The notes below the pieces were generated by a model. That model was not told where the DNA came from. It saw only the letters and a list, made by a program, of their open reading frames with translations, and made no database searches. A DNA stretch of 64,000 bases, from contig NW_025859988.1 of the NCBI RefSeq assembly GCF_002878395.1, positions 248,001 to 312,000 on the forward strand, written 5' to 3'. This document shows positions 35,190-46,928 of this stretch, piece after piece; within the stretch, counting starts at the first letter, position 1, and every line of letters begins with the position of its first letter. This DNA is from Capsicum annuum. Its lineage: Eukaryota; Streptophyta; Magnoliopsida; Solanales; Solanaceae. The position numbers and the translations under genes are program-made.

Positions 35190-35213
35190 TACGACTCATC
35201 ACCACTAGTCGTA
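35190..35213 (-). promoter_or_regulatory. TACGACT-N10-AGTCGTA dyad, F 3' LTR
   Basis: A perfect 7-base inverted repeat with a 10-base spacer, using the same arm word as the dyads of B and G. Further ACGACTC words lie at 35170-35180. Confidence 0.5.
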
Positions 35214-35468
35214 GTAAAGGTAGTGTCATTGGGCACCCACACTATTGACCTTGCAACTCACATCACAAGACTTGTCAAATAACCTTATGACTCACAGAGT
35301 CCTAGTCTTATTCAAGCTAGAATAGTTGGGTAATCACACTGGTCACCCTATAATTTAGTACCTTATAAGTCTTATAGGCACCTTCTGACTAGTATGGATA
35401 AGTTGTGGTCAGGTAAGTGAGCTTAAAGCTTAGTGATTTTTCAAGAACCAAAAATTTGGGGTGTAACA

Positions 35469-35640
35469 TTCTCCTCCCTTAGGATCATTTGTCCTCGAAA
35501 GATGAAGCACGACATCCATTAGCATGATTTAACATAGAACACAACCACAATTTCCTTTAACAAAGACAAAAAACAAAGATATTAAGGAATACACATAACT
35601 TAAGCATGATCATCCAAAGTGGGAAACAAGACGGGATATT
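35469..35640 (-). other. Element F 3' UTR
   Basis: Non-coding. On the minus strand, GGGAGGAGAATG directly before the LTR is the likely polypurine tract (35479-35468 side). Confidence 0.6.
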
Positions 35641-36400
35641 TGGACTCCATGTCCTCTTTTGCTTTCTAAGTATCTTCTTCAACCTCATGGTTCATCCATT
35701 GAACCTTCACTAAAGCCACACCCTTAGTCCTTAAAAAATAGACTTGCCTATCCAAAATCTCAACTAAGATTTCATCATATATTAAGGTATCCGAATACCA
35801 AAAACTCCAAGGGAACTACCAAGAAAGGATCACCCACGCACTTGTTCAACATCAATACATGAAGCACCAAATGTATAGAACCCAAACTCGAAGGCAACTC
35901 CAACTTATATGCCACATTGCCCACTCTTCTCAAAATCAAATATGGGCCAACATATCGGGGACTAAGCTTCCCTTTTCTTCCAAACTTCTTCACTCCTTTT
36001 ACGAAAGAAACCTACAAGAATACTCAATCAATAATATTAAATTCCAAGTTCCTTTTCATCACATCCATATAGAACATTTGGCGACTTTGGACAGTCTTAA
36101 TCTTGTCCCGAATCGCCTTTACTTTCTCTATATCTTGGTAAACCAAATCAAGGCAAAAAAATTAAGTCACACCAACTTCAAACCACCTAATAGAATACCT
36201 ATACCTCATATCATAAAAAACCTTAAATAGGTCCATCTGAATACTCGGGTAATATCTATAATTATACATAAAATCTATGAAAGGAAAATGATCCACCCAA
36301 TTACCACCAAAATAAATCAACCAAGACCTTAGCATATCTTCAAAATTCTTAATAGTCTTCTCTGCTTGCCAATCCGTCCAGGGTGGAAAGCGATACTAAG
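35641..36400 (-). pseudogene. Element F integrase C-terminus and chromodomain-like tail
   Basis: RKGKLSPRYVGPYLILRRVG and VAYKLELPSSLGSIHLVLHV at 35810-35980 mark the integrase C-terminal domain. It runs on into VEILDRQVYFLRTKGVALVK and an EDMESKYPVLF end near 35650-35700, the chromodomain-like tail. A frameshift near 35775 separates the two. 36000-36400 has remains of the middle integrase in several frames, such as TWDKLIYFGG-type and EDMLRSW pieces. Confidence 0.8.
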
Positions 36401-37150
36401 GTTCACCTTAGTTCCCAAACCTCTATGGAAAGAATGCAAAAGTGTGATGAGAACTGCATACCTCGATCAGAAGTAATAGAAATAGGCGTACCATGCATCT
36501 TTACAGTCTTCTGAATAAAAAGCTTTGCATAATCCTCTGTCGAATAATTATTCCTCACTGGGAAAAATTGAATGGACTTAATCATCATATAAATGATGAC
36601 CAAAATTAAATTAAAATGACTTTGAGACAATGAAAGGCCAATAACAAAGTCCATATAAATCACTTCCCACTTCCACAAGAGCAACTCAATCTCTTGAGAT
36701 AGACCATCAAGCCTCAACTATTCCACCTCACTTGCCAGCAAACTATACACTTGGCCATAAATTGGCCATATCTCTCTCTATGTATTTCAACCAATAGATC
36801 TCTTTTAAATCATGGTACATCTTTGTCACACTAGGATATGTACCTCGAACCATGAGCCTCAACCCAGATTCTCTCTCGTAGCCTATTAATATCAGGAACA
36901 CATAATCTACCATAGTACCTAAAGATACAATCACCACCAATCTCAAAAGACATGACTTTCTGGTGACAAATATTATCCTTAATATGCATCAAGATAAGAT
37001 CAAAAACTTGCTTCTCTTTTACCTCAACACCAAGATATAACTTCACCACCTCTTGAATGATCACATCTTTGTCCAGAAAAATGAACTCTGAGATTAGCTA
37101 AAGGGTAAATGTCCTTCACCAAACCCCACTTCTTTTCCTTTATATGAGAC
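36401..37150 (-). pseudogene. Element F integrase core
   Basis: On the minus strand, IYMDFVIGLS (first Asp) and ITSDRGMQFSSHF (second Asp) are both intact near 36660 and 36455. Of the chromoviral integrases here it has the best preserved core. Upstream, the zinc-binding domain near 36760-36830 shows KMYHDLKEIYW but only one legible Cys region. The stretch that should contain the catalytic Glu is frameshifted near 36390. Confidence 0.82.
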
Positions 37151-37667
37151 AAAATACCTATAGACAATCTTCTAAGAGCATCAATAAGCACGTTATCTTT
37201 ACCTCGGTGATAATAAAGACTCATGTCATAATTCTTGAGTAACTCAATCCATCTCCTTTTCCTTAAATTTAACTACTTCAAGGTGAACATATACTGGAAG
37301 CTTTATGGTCTGAATATATGTCAACATGTACTCTATACAAGTAATTGCGCCAAATCTTCAAGGCAAAAACCACAACCAATAATTTTGAATTATGAATAAG
37401 ATAGTTCTTATCATGCACCTTAAGTTGCATTGAAGTATTTACCATAACTCTATTGTGCTGCATCAAAAGACACTCCAGTCCCACCTGGGATGAATCACAA
37501 TAAATAATGCAACCATCAGTACCCATGTGTAGGGTCAAAACCAAAGATAAAGTCAACTTATCCTTCAACTTCTCAAAAATACCCTCACAAAAATAGAACC
37601 ATACAAACTTCACCATCTTGTGAGTCAACTTAGTCAATGGGGCATCATTAAAAGAGAAACTCCCCAC
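37151..37667 (-). pseudogene. Element F RNase H
   Basis: IIYCDSSQVGLECLLMQHNR near 37470 carries the first Asp. Next come [20 protein letters not shown] and VDIYSDHKA, then a frameshift, then YHRGKDNVLIDALRRLS near 37150-37210. The order is as in E. Confidence 0.83.
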
Positions 37668-38540
37668 AAACCTCCTATAATACCTAGATAAACCTAAGAA
37701 GCTCTAAATATTAATTAGAGTTATAGGTCTAGGTCACTTCTTAATCACCTCAACTTTCTATGGATCCACTATGATCCATCATTGGAAATAACATGAGCCA
37801 GAAAAGTAATAGTATTCAACTAGAACTCAACTTTGAGAAATTAGCATACAAATATTGATCCTTAAGAGTCTACAACACTATATAGAGGTGGTTGGCTTAA
37901 TCCTACTCACTCTTGGAGTATACCAAAATGTCATCAATAAACATAATGACGAATAAGTACTAAAACTAATAAAATACTTGACTTAAAAATCCATAATTGC
38001 CAATGGTGTATTAGTCAATCCAATAGACATGATGAAGAACTCATAGTAGCTATACTGGGTACCAAATTAGTCTTAGGGATATTCGCCTCCTTAATCTTCA
38101 ACTGATAATACCTTAATCAGAGATTAATCTTTGAAAAGTACTTAGTACCCAGATGCTGGCCAAATACGTCCTCAATCCTAGGAAGAGGATACTTATTCCT
38201 CATCGTTACCTTATTCAAGAACTAATAATCTATGCACGTCCGAAGAGAACCATCCTGCTTACGCATCAATAGCACAAGGGCACCCCATGGAGGAATACTA
38301 TGATTAATAAGACCCTTATAAAAAAGATCTTTTAACTGCTCCTTATGTTCTTTCAACTCAGACAAAGCCATTCTGTAAGGAGGGATAGAGATAGGATAGG
38401 TATCTCGTAGATGATTAATCTTAATGTCTATCTCTCTATTGGGAGGGATCCCAAAAAGATTATTTGGAAACACTTTGGCAAACTTATTGACCATGAGGTC
38501 AAATTGCAAAGAAGAGCTCTCAGAATTTGTATCCATCACT
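37668..38540 (-). pseudogene. Element F reverse transcriptase, broken
   Basis: The N-terminus FPNNLFGIPPNREIDIKI and [19 protein letters not shown] is open from 38539 to 38222, up to GSLRTCIDY and a stop. The catalytic block FIDDIL is legible near 37935 on the minus strand. Stops and shifts fill 37700-38200. Confidence 0.83.
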
Positions 38541-38835
38541 CAAACTAGATAATGTATACACTCCTTAGAAATCAATTTTTGCGCTCTAAGATATGATGAA
38601 ATAAACCTACATTTAGGTACTAGGAAACTACCTTCCCACTCAATCACTAGTTTATTTGACAATTGGAAATTGACCCTTTGGGTCCTACAATTAAGAGATT
38701 CATAGCATGAATGGAGCTAATCTATACCCAAAATAACATCAAAGTCTAACATATCTAGCTTTATCAGATCCACCAATGTCTCCCTGCTATAGATAGATAC
38801 AACATAACCCCTATAGACTTTTTTAGACATAATAG
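38541..38835 (-). pseudogene. Element F protease, downstream part
   Basis: From the G insertion point the frame reads MSKKVYRGYVVSIYSRETL and then LDMLDFDVILGID-like residues near 38740. The active-site half is at 60517-60660, on the other side of G. Confidence 0.8.
38831..38835. repeat. Target-site duplication of G, left copy (AATAG)
   Basis: Identical to 60512-60516. Confidence 0.92.
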
Positions 38836-38948
38836 TGGCACGTTCCAAAATTAGGACATGTCATAAGGGCACCTTAAGCCCATATGAATTGCAGTTCTCA
38901 CCGATAAACCATCACAATTATCACATCAACCACATGGTTTGGGTGAAT
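38836..38948 (-). repeat. Element G 3' LTR, part 1
   Basis: It starts TGGCACGTTCC and matches the 5' LTR from 58183 (TGACATGCCCC) through the CCATCACAAT-ATCACAT-AACCA block. Interrupted by H after TGAAT. Confidence 0.88.
38944..38948. repeat. Target-site duplication of H, left copy (TGAAT)
   Basis: The partner TGACT is at 51615-51619; four of five match. The uninterrupted G 5' LTR has TGAAT at the same place, which supports this as the target. Confidence 0.75.
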
Positions 38949-40137
38949 TTATCTGGTGTGTATTTATAAGCCTAAGCACCATAACTTACCCATATTTTAT
39001 CTAAATTTTGAGAACAAAGTGCCTAGTTTCTTATATTTTTACTCTACTTTGAAGTAATTGAGCTAACCTATGTGATTAGCATGATTTTAGGTGTTAATGA
39101 GGCAGATAAAGACATGATGGAACTATGAATTATGGATGAAAAATCACACAAGAGAAAAGTAGCTTGTTGGAACAAATGTGGCACCTAGAAACTATGTCCA
39201 AGACTAATTTGTCATTTATAATTAGTTTTGGGACTTAAAAACAATTATGAGAGAAGAGATTATTAAAAAGACTTGATGCTGAATTTTTATCATTATTGGA
39301 TATTCTGTATTATTTTTGAAAGGAGACTGGCATCTTAGAGTAGAAAAAAACATTTTTCTCTTGGTTCATTGTTTACACACCAAAATTGTCTTCTAGTTTT
39401 TGGTATGATGAATATACTTATGGTGATTTTCGTTTTGTCCAAGAGTAGCTAAGATTATTGGTTAGGCTTATGGAAACCTTTTAGCATACTATCGATTTCT
39501 ATGGGTTTTGAATTCATTATGCATTGATTTCCTTATATCAGACTCTCTTCATTATGCTTGAATTCTCATGGTTGTAAACCTAGGGAATGTTTCATTGAAA
39601 CATAACTTGTTTGATAGAAAGGTTAATGTTTAGAAAATTGAGATGTGACAAGAAAATAGGGTTTCCAACCTCTATTACACACGTTAATGCCTTAATAGGA
39701 TTAATAACTTAGAGATTTTGTATAATTGAGTAAACACTTTTGAGTCGAGAGAACTAAAGTGAATTACTCCTTGATGGTTGAGAAATACTTGGATTAAGAA
39801 TGTGAATACATTTCTCTATAAGTACATGCATGTATGAATTCTTAGCACCCATAGTTAGAAGATATTAGAAACTACAAGGTGGACATAACCCTATCTTGTT
39901 ATTATCTACATTCAAACATTTTTACACGTATTGCTTCACTATTACATTGAACTTATTACTTCGTACTTAAAAAAAACCCTATTGCTTTACGAGAACAAAT
40001 GATTAAAAATTAACTAATCTGCATACAACTTAATTAGCACCCTATTCCCTATGGGATTTGACCTCAACCTAGTTAGGTTATATATTTGACAGTGACCGCT
40101 TACACTTTCATAAGAAATTTTTAATTTGGGCGTATCA
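38949..40137 (+). repeat. Element H 5' LTR
   Basis: 1189 bases ending GGGCGTATCA. It is closely similar to the 3' LTR (for example GCCTAAGCACCATAACTT near the start). The start TTATCTGGTG lacks the canonical TG; the edge is set by the target duplication and by comparison with 50447. Confidence 0.88.
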
Positions 40138-40142
40138 AATTT

Positions 40143-40158
40143 TGGCACTGTTGTCAGG
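40143..40158 (+). other. Element H primer-binding site (tRNA-Asp)
   Basis: TGGCACTGTTGTCAGG matches the complement of the plant tRNA-Asp 3' end except for G/C-to-A/T changes, as in element C. Confidence 0.82.
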
Positions 40159-40264
40159 AAATATGGTTGTCAATTTAGTTTATGTGTGTTAATTAAATGT
40201 TAGTCAAGTTTCTTAATTTTATATTTGTTTGTTGTTTTTGTTAGTTACAGGTTGATTGTTGTTT
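40159..40264 (+). other. Element H leader
   Basis: Short T-rich leader before the gag start; nothing else seen. Confidence 0.55.
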
Positions 40265-41820
40265 ATGCCATAAACTAGAAGTTCAGGAGTACCATTATTA
40301 CCCTTCAATCCTGAACTCATCTCACTGAAAGAATAGATAACCAACAAGAAGCTGAAAGATTAGCTACTTTGGCTAATATACAATTAAATCAAAAGAATGC
40401 TAATAACCTAGGTCGGGTACCTGTTCCAGATGAAGAGGACCTGGGAGATGATGATTTGTTGGGGTGAGTTAATCAAAGACATGTAGGGGATATAGTTGCA
40501 CTAGTGAATAAAACTGTAAACAGAAATCGTCCTTTCAAAGAGAGACCTTATTTCCTAAGGTTTGCAATTTCATCTTAATAGTGATGAGGATAGAATGGAT
40601 GGATCAGGTGCAATTAGAGCTAATATTCCCCTATCGTTAGCACTTGGAGCTAAGTTTAATATTACAAGCATGATGATTCAACTCCTCCACCTAAAGGGGT
40701 TGTTCGGTGGACTCCCAGGGGATGATCCCAATATGTATTTAGTGAACTTTGTCACTATTTACAAGTCCTTTGATAACTCAGGAGTGGGACAAAATGCCAT
40801 CTGCCTACATTTATTTTCATTGTCTCTATCTGGGGAGGCAACCTTGTGGCTTAATTAGCTGACACCCAATTCTATAACCAACTAGAGGTAGTTGAAAGAA
40901 ATTTTCCATGAAAGGATTTTCCCGCATTCCAGGAGGGAACAATTGAGGGATGAGATTAACAACTTCAGGCAACTCCCAATTGAAGCTCTTCACGAGACAT
41001 GGTAGAGGTTAAAAAAGAAGTAGATGTAGTGCCCGAACTATAATATGATGGATATTCATCTGATAGAAACTCTTTATCGAGATTTGAAATCTATTACAAA
41101 GCAAGTTGTGGATAATGCTGCAGGGGGATAATTTGTGGCTCTCACTTTTCAAGAGACTTTGGAAATACTTGATTAGATGACTAAACAAATTAGAGCTTGG
41201 CGTTCCAGGGATTCTGTGGTAGCAAGCCCTACTATGTCTATTGGCATAACTACAGAACAATGTAAGAAAGAGAAAGAACGTGATCAAGACATAGAATAAT
41301 TGAAGATGTAGATGGATTTATTAACCAAGCACTTATTATCTGCAAAGACTGAAAAAGTAAAAGTTATGCATCCCAAGGTATTGATGATTCTAAATTGAAA
41401 GAAGAGGTTAACTATTTTAACAACCAGAGGGGTTTCCAAGGAAATAACCAAGGAAATGAAGGTTGGCCTTATTATGATAAGGCTGGATATAAGGATCGGG
41501 ATAAAGGAAACTAGAAGAGAAAGGATGATAGAAGAGGGCAATATGTACCTCCTGGAAGCAAAGGTAATGTTGCAAGTAGCTCTGGCAAGATATCTATATA
41601 GGACTTGATCGAGAAATTATTAAAAAGAGTTCAGGCTACCAACTCTGGGGTGATTACCATGAAGACCGATTTATCTTATATGATTCAATTGGTAAACTCG
41701 AACTCTACTTTGATCGAGAAATTGGTAGAAAATGAGCCAACTCTCTATAGTATTAAATCAGAGAATGAGTGGAACACTGCCAAGTAATATATTTCAGAAC
41801 CCTTGAAATGCTAGATCGTG
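40265..41820 (+). pseudogene. Element H gag, broken
   Basis: An ATG at 40265 is followed by TRSSGVPLLPFNPEL with stops. Readable capsid-region blocks are NIPLSLALGAKFNITSMMIQ, LLHLKGLFGGLPGDDPNMYL (40680-40740) and LFSLSLSGEATLWL (40810-40850), then RLIFPHSRREQLRDEI-type and HLIETLYRDLKSITKQVVDN (41050-41110). The hydrophobic-acidic pattern is that of Athila gag. No CCHC knuckle is legible. Stops and frameshifts throughout. Confidence 0.78.
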
Positions 41821-42053
41821 CATGGCTATTACTACACAGAGTGGTAAGGTTTTATTAGGCCCTTCTTTGGGCAAAGCTATGAATGAAGATGTTGATCTTG
41901 AAGAAGGTAATCCAGTGGACACTAAAAAATTGGATGGCATTGATATCTATTCTAATCATCAGCAGTTTGATGAGTTTGAAAAAAGGAATGAGAAGGAAAA
42001 GGAAGTAGTGGTGAAGACTCTCCCTAAAACCACCACCTCTCTTCCTTTAGAGA
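41821..42053 (+). other. Element H gag-protease linker, degenerate
   Basis: Reads AITTQSGKVLLGPS at 41822, like the TTRSGK block that precedes protease in Athila elements, then an acidic linker. One frameshift near 42050 joins it to the next frame. Confidence 0.6.
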
Positions 42054-43130
42054 TTGAAAAAGAAGGATGATGATATAAAGTTTAGTAAATTCATGGCAAT
42101 GTTGAAGCAGTTGACGATAAATGTGTCTTTCATAGAGGCATTAGAGCAAATGCCTGAATATGCTAAATTGTTAAAGGATCTTATGACAAAGAAAAGAGTG
42201 GTGAGCTATGAACCGGTGGATAATCTCCATCATTGTAGTGCTATTTTTACAAGTACCTTGGTACCGAATAAGACAGACCCAGGAGCATTTACTATTTCGT
42301 GTACAATTGGGTCTCTACAATTATCTAAGGCTTTATGTGATCTAGGATCGAGCATTAATCTAATACCGCTAGCTGTTTATAAAAAGTTGGGTTTGGGAGA
42401 TTCCATACTAACCAACATGTGACTTGTGAGGGCAGATAGGTTAGTATAATTACCTATTGTTATTTTGTATGATGTGCTGGTGAAGATGGATAGCTTCATA
42501 TTTTCTATATATTTTGTAATTCTAGATTGCGAGGTAGACTTCGACGTTCCCATAATCTTAAGTCAACCTTTTCTTGCAGCCGAAAGTATGTTGATTGATT
42601 TGCAAGCTAATGAGCTCTTATTTAGGATAAATGATGAAGTGGTGCGCTTTGATGTGTGCCAATCAATGAAGAAGCATAAAGAAATGGGCATGTTCTCAAT
42701 TGTTGATGTATATTATGAGGATGAGCAGAAGGTGTCAATAGAGGAGAAGTTTGTTGTTGAGCCTTTAGCTGCAGTGCTTATGAATTTTGATTGTGAAGGC
42801 ATTGAGGAGTATGAAAAAACTGCTTGTGCTTTGACAGGAATGGGATCATTCTCTTATGCTCCTAAGAAGCTAGATATAGATCTTAAGAATTGACCAACAC
42901 CACCAACGAAGCCATCTATTGAAGAGCTACCGGTGTTGACATTGAAAGAATTGATAGGGCATGTAAGGTATATGTTTCTGGGAAATAGAAGCACTTTACC
43001 CATGATTATTGTAGCTGATTTGGGCAAGCAATGGGTGGAAGCACTTATTTTGGTGATTTAGAGGTGCAAAAGAGCAATAGGCAAGATTATTTTTGATATT
43101 ATTAGCATTCTACCTGGCATCTGCACTCAT
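42054..43130 (+). pseudogene. Element H protease and protease-RT linker
   Basis: A single frame with few stops. DIKFSKFMAMLKQLTINVSF and EALEQMPEYAKLLKDLMTKK precede the protease. The active-site block CDLGSSINLIPLAVYKKLGL near 42335-42400 is the Athila version, with DLG. VILDCEVDFDVPIILSQPFL near 42515 is the second block. Stops lie at 42420, 42450 and 42891. The linker continues to about 43100 with PMIIVADLGKQWVEALILVI. Probably the least decayed protease of the window. Confidence 0.83.
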
Positions 43131-43960
43131 AAGATACAACTTAAGAAAGACTGTACTCCAACCATCGAGCATTAACTCCAACTTAACCACCGATGCAAGA
43201 GGTGGTTAAGAAGGAAATTATTAAGTGGCTGGATGCATGAGTAGTTTATCCTATTTCTGACAGTAAATGGGTAAGCCTAGTTTAATGTGTGCCCAAGAAA
43301 GGGGCATGACTATTTTTGTAAAGGAAAAAAATGAGTTGATTTCTCTCAGGCCATTGATTGGGTAGAGGGTTTGCATGAGCTATCAAAAAATAAACTCATG
43401 GATATTAAAGTATCACTTCCCAATGCCCTTCATGGATCAAATGCTTGATCGGTTGGCAGGAAGGGTGTGGTATTGCTTCTTGGATGGCTATTCTGGCTAC
43501 AATCAGATCTGTATTGCTGCTGACAATTAGGAGAAGAGGACATTTACATGCCCGGATAGAACTTTTACATTCAAGAGGATGTTGTTTGGGTTATGTAATA
43601 CACCTGCTAATATTTTCCTAGATATAGTGGAGGACACCTTGGAGGTGTTCGTGGATGATTTTTCTATGATAGGATGTTCATTTGAACTATTTTTAGCAAA
43701 CTTGAGTAAGGCCTTTCAATGATGTGTGGAATTCAATTTGGTTCTCAATTAGGAGAAATACCACTTTATGGTAAAAAAAAGGGTGTTGTTCTTGGGCATA
43801 AAATTTAAGCAAAAGGGATAGAGGTAGATCAAGCCAAGGTGGAGGTTATTGAGAAGCTACCACCTCCCATTTCTATGAAGGGAATGCATAGTTTTCTTGG
43901 ACATGCTGGCTTTTACCAAAGGTTTATAAGGGACTTCTCAAAGATTTAAAACCCACTTTG
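43131..43960 (+). pseudogene. Element H reverse transcriptase, broken
   Basis: Motifs in order: SDSKWVSLV near 43260, PMPFMDQMLDRLAGRVWYCF with FLDGYSGYNQI (first Asp, 43480), FKRMLFGLCNTPANIF (43575-43620), FVDDFSMIG (adjacent catalytic Asp, 43647-43673), LFLGIKFKQKGIEVD and HSFLGHAGFYQRFIRDFSKI (43890-43950). The 5' third is frameshifted around 43320-43430. Compared with Athila elements, FMDDFS is FVDDFS. Confidence 0.85.
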
Positions 43961-44440
43961 CAAAATTTTAGAGAAAGAAGCTAAGTTCTCTTTTGATGAT
44001 GATTGTTGGAAGGCATTCGAATGCCTTAAAAATAAGTTGGTTGAAGCCTCTACCTTTGTTGCCTCATATTGGTCAAAACCGTTTGAGATCATGTGTGATG
44101 CAAGTGGTGTTGCCCTTGGAGTTATGTTGGGGAAAAGGAAGGATAAATTGTGTCATCAAATCTATTATGCCAGAAAAGCATTGAATGGAGTTCCAAAGAA
44201 CTACACCATCACCAAACATGAACTCCTTGCTGTAGTCTATGCTTTTGAAAAATTTTGGGCTTATCTGCTAGGAACCAAGGTGGTGGTCCACACTGACCAC
44301 GTAGCCTTAAGATATTTGATGGAAAAGAAGGATGCAAAACCAAGGTTGATTAGATGGGTGTTGCTACTCTAAGAATTTGACTTTAAAGTCAAAGATAGGA
44401 AGGGTTGGAAAAACCAAGTTGCAGATCATCTGTCTAGGAT
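43961..44440 (+). pseudogene. Element H RNase H
   Basis: [20 protein letters not shown] near 44085 carries the first Asp. [20 protein letters not shown] has the Glu, [20 protein letters not shown] the second Asp, and NQVADHLSRME (44420) the last. All four catalytic acids appear present. One stop at 44372. Well preserved. Confidence 0.87.
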
Positions 44441-45813
44441 GGAAGGTGAGCAAGCAGTTACAGATAAAATGGAGATCAATGATGCATTTCTGTATAAAGA
44501 GATCTTGGTTTCTGTTATGGATAAAATGTCTTGGTACGCTGATTTTGCAAACTATGTAGAGAGCGAGTTGATTTTGGAAAATCTTTCTTTTTATCAAAGA
44601 AAAAAATTCCTTCATGATGTGACACATTACATCCGGGATGAGCCGTATCTGTTTTGGCGGTGTGCTGATAATATTATAAGGAGATGTGTGCTAGAAGTAG
44701 ATGTATTGAGTATATTAGAAGCATGTCATACTTCCCTAGTTGGAGGCCACCATGCAGGTGATCGAACACCTAGAAAGCTATTGCAGAGTGGATATTATTG
44801 GCCAACTTTATTCAAGGATGCTCATGTGTTCGTGCTAAGTTGTGACCAATGCCAGAGGAAAAGGACAATATCCAAGCAATGTGAGATGCCTTTGACGAAG
44901 ATGCTAGAAGTAAAATTATTTAACGTCTGGGGCATCAATTTTATGGGCCCTTTTGTAAGTTTGTATGGGATGAAGTACATTCTAGTTGCTATTGATTATG
45001 TATCAAAATAGGTTAAGTCGTCGCCTTGGCTGATAATAAAGGAAAGAGAGTTGTTGCATTTCTGAAAAAAGAACATCTTCTCTCGCTTTGGAGTACCACG
45101 TACTATTATAAGCGATAGAGGATCTCATTTTTGCAAAACAGTATTTTGAGCTGCCTTCACGAAATATGGGGTGAAACAACATAGAGTAGAAAATCCATAT
45201 CACCCACAAACTAGTGGGAAGTTAAGGTTTTAATAGGGAGATTAAAGCCATCCTAGCCAAAATGGTGAACACTGGTAGGCAAGATTGGTCTCGAAAGTTC
45301 GATGATGCCTTGTGGGCATATCGGACTGCTTTCAAAACACCCATCGTCATGTCAACATATCAGTTAGTCTATGGAAAATCCTGTCACTTACCAATAGATC
45401 TGGAGCACAAGGCTTTTTGGGCACTCAAAAGGTTAAATCAGAATTGGAAGGAGGCATCAGAGCTAAGACTGGTGTAACTAAATAAGATGGATGAATTCCA
45501 TCTAGGGGCTTATGAAAGGTCAAACCTTTACAAGGAGAAGATAAAGAAGTATCATGATCAAAGGATTAAAAAATGAGATTTCCAGAAAGGTGACTTGGTG
45601 CTTCTGTTCAACTCAGACTCAAATTGTTCCCAGGTGAACTTAAGTCCAACTGGTCAGACCCATTTAAATTTAGTCAAGTCTACTCATCTGGAGTATTCGA
45701 ACTTGAAATAAATATGGAAGGGCTTCAAAGTCAATGGGCAACGAGTCAAACTTTATATCGGTCCAAAAGACTCAATAAAAAGTATTGCTACTATCTATCT
45801 CAATGAAGTCTGA
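44441..45813 (+). pseudogene. Element H integrase, broken
   Basis: The zinc-binding domain is intact: CHTSLVGGHHAGDRTPRKLL, then YYWPTLFKDAHVFVLSCDQC near 44790-44860 gives His, His, Cys, Cys. In the core, the first catalytic Asp is Asn (WGINFMGPF, near 44935). The second is kept (IISDRGSHF, 45110). The block HPQTSGK near 45205 runs into stops where the Glu should lie. WSDPFKFSQVYSSGVFELE at 45650-45700 is the C-terminal domain. The longest open stretch is 190 codons (44439-45011). Confidence 0.87.
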
Positions 45814-46330
45814 GTAATCGAGATAACTGAGTTGTTCCGTGACAATAAATCAGGCCCTACATGGGATGAAACCCATGATTTTACTTTGATTTTTATATGT
45901 GAAACAAAAATAAAAAATAAGAGTTGAGCTACGACCAAAACTATGGTGAGCTACGACCAAAACTATGGTGCTTGGTGGGAGGCAACCCACCCTTCTAATC
46001 ATTTTTAATTGTTTTTTATTAAGTGTAGGTTTTTAAAGAACTAAGAAGGTGATAGGTTCTAAAACATGGTGTGAAAGTGAGCCATATTAAAAGTGGTAAG
46101 TTGGATTGGTCAAATGTTAAGGCTTGAGTCATGATTAGTGTTAGAATTGTGACTCGAATTACATTAATCCAACTTCAAAAGTTCCATGATATAGACCTTT
46201 CTCAATGCTTTATATGAAGAATTGAGGTGCATGACATCCAATTTTAAGTGTACTGCAGGGTATGTGGTGCCCAAATTTATATAGGCCATGGCAAAGTCCT
46301 TGCCTAAGACATAGCCTAAGGTTACTACCT
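45814..46330 (+). other. Element H post-integrase region
   Basis: Starts with the pol tail (ELFRDNKSGPTWDETH) and ends pol near 45900. A 22-base unit beginning GAGCTACGACC is tandemly duplicated at 45926-45947 and 45948-45969, followed by GGTGGGAGGCAACCC, a block usual after Athila pol. 46000-46330 shows no further feature. Confidence 0.6.
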
Positions 46331-46367
46331 CAGATACGTGTTACCTTATGCGGCGGCTAACCTAACT

Positions 46368-46706
46368 TGTACGACATCTTATGTGGCACACACATTAATT
46401 TTGGTGATTACTTATGCATCGCATACCCAACCGCACACCCTTACTGTTCACTTGTGCGACTGCTTGTACGACGGCTAACCAGACTTGTGCGATACCTTAG
46501 GCGGCGCACACCTTAATATTGACTATTGCTTGTGTGTCGTGGTATAAGTTCACTACCTAAGAAAAGCGATTTCTTGTGTGCTGCATACTTACCTTTGTGC
46601 GATAACATGTGCGACGCCAAACATACCACATAGGCTCATTGTTTCATGTGTGTGATGCCCAATGCAACGCACACTTAAACTAATGCGATAACTTGTGTAC
46701 CGCACA
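46368..46706 (+). promoter_or_regulatory. Array of TGTGCG-N13-CGCACA-like dyads in H
   Basis: Units with exactly 13 bases between 6-base arms: TGTACG/CACACA (46368-46392), TATGCA/CGCACA (46413-46437), TGTGCG/CGCACA (46486-46510, perfect), TGTGCG/CGCCAA (46596-46620), TGTGTG/CGCACA (46649-46673) and AATGCG/CGCACA (46682-46706). Arm deviations are mostly CpG decay. A TATA-like CTTTAAATAGA follows at 46768. Position and layout parallel the dyad arrays of the LTRs. Binding partner unknown. Confidence 0.65.
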
Positions 46707-46767
46707 TCACTCCAAATTCAGCTTATTGTTTGACTATTAATTGGGTCAAACCAACCCAGAATTCATT

Positions 46768-46778
46768 CTTTAAATAGA
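46768..46778 (+). promoter_or_regulatory. TATA-like box of an internal promoter in H
   Basis: CTTTAAATAGA is followed by a pyrimidine-rich stretch (46840-46925) as in plant 5' leaders, then a splice-donor-like AAGGTAAGT at 46926-46934. Confidence 0.5.
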
Positions 46779-46928
46779 GTCCACGCGCTAAATTTCCAAA
46801 TTCACCCTTATTTCACCCCTAAGCCATACAAGCTTTTGCTTTCAACATTCCCTTTTTCCTTTAAGATTCTTCTTTGCTTCATAATCTCAACAATTCTCCT
46901 TTTATTTCTTCAATCTTCCATCTTTAAG

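Larger units (their letters stand above)
33429..35468 (-). repeat. Element F 3' LTR (family T3)
   Basis: 2040 bases; on the plus strand from TATCACGACC (TG decayed to TA) to GGGGTGTAACA. It matches 62219-64000, including the CACCCAGTCATTTAACC-type lines near 34190-34260. Confidence 0.9.
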
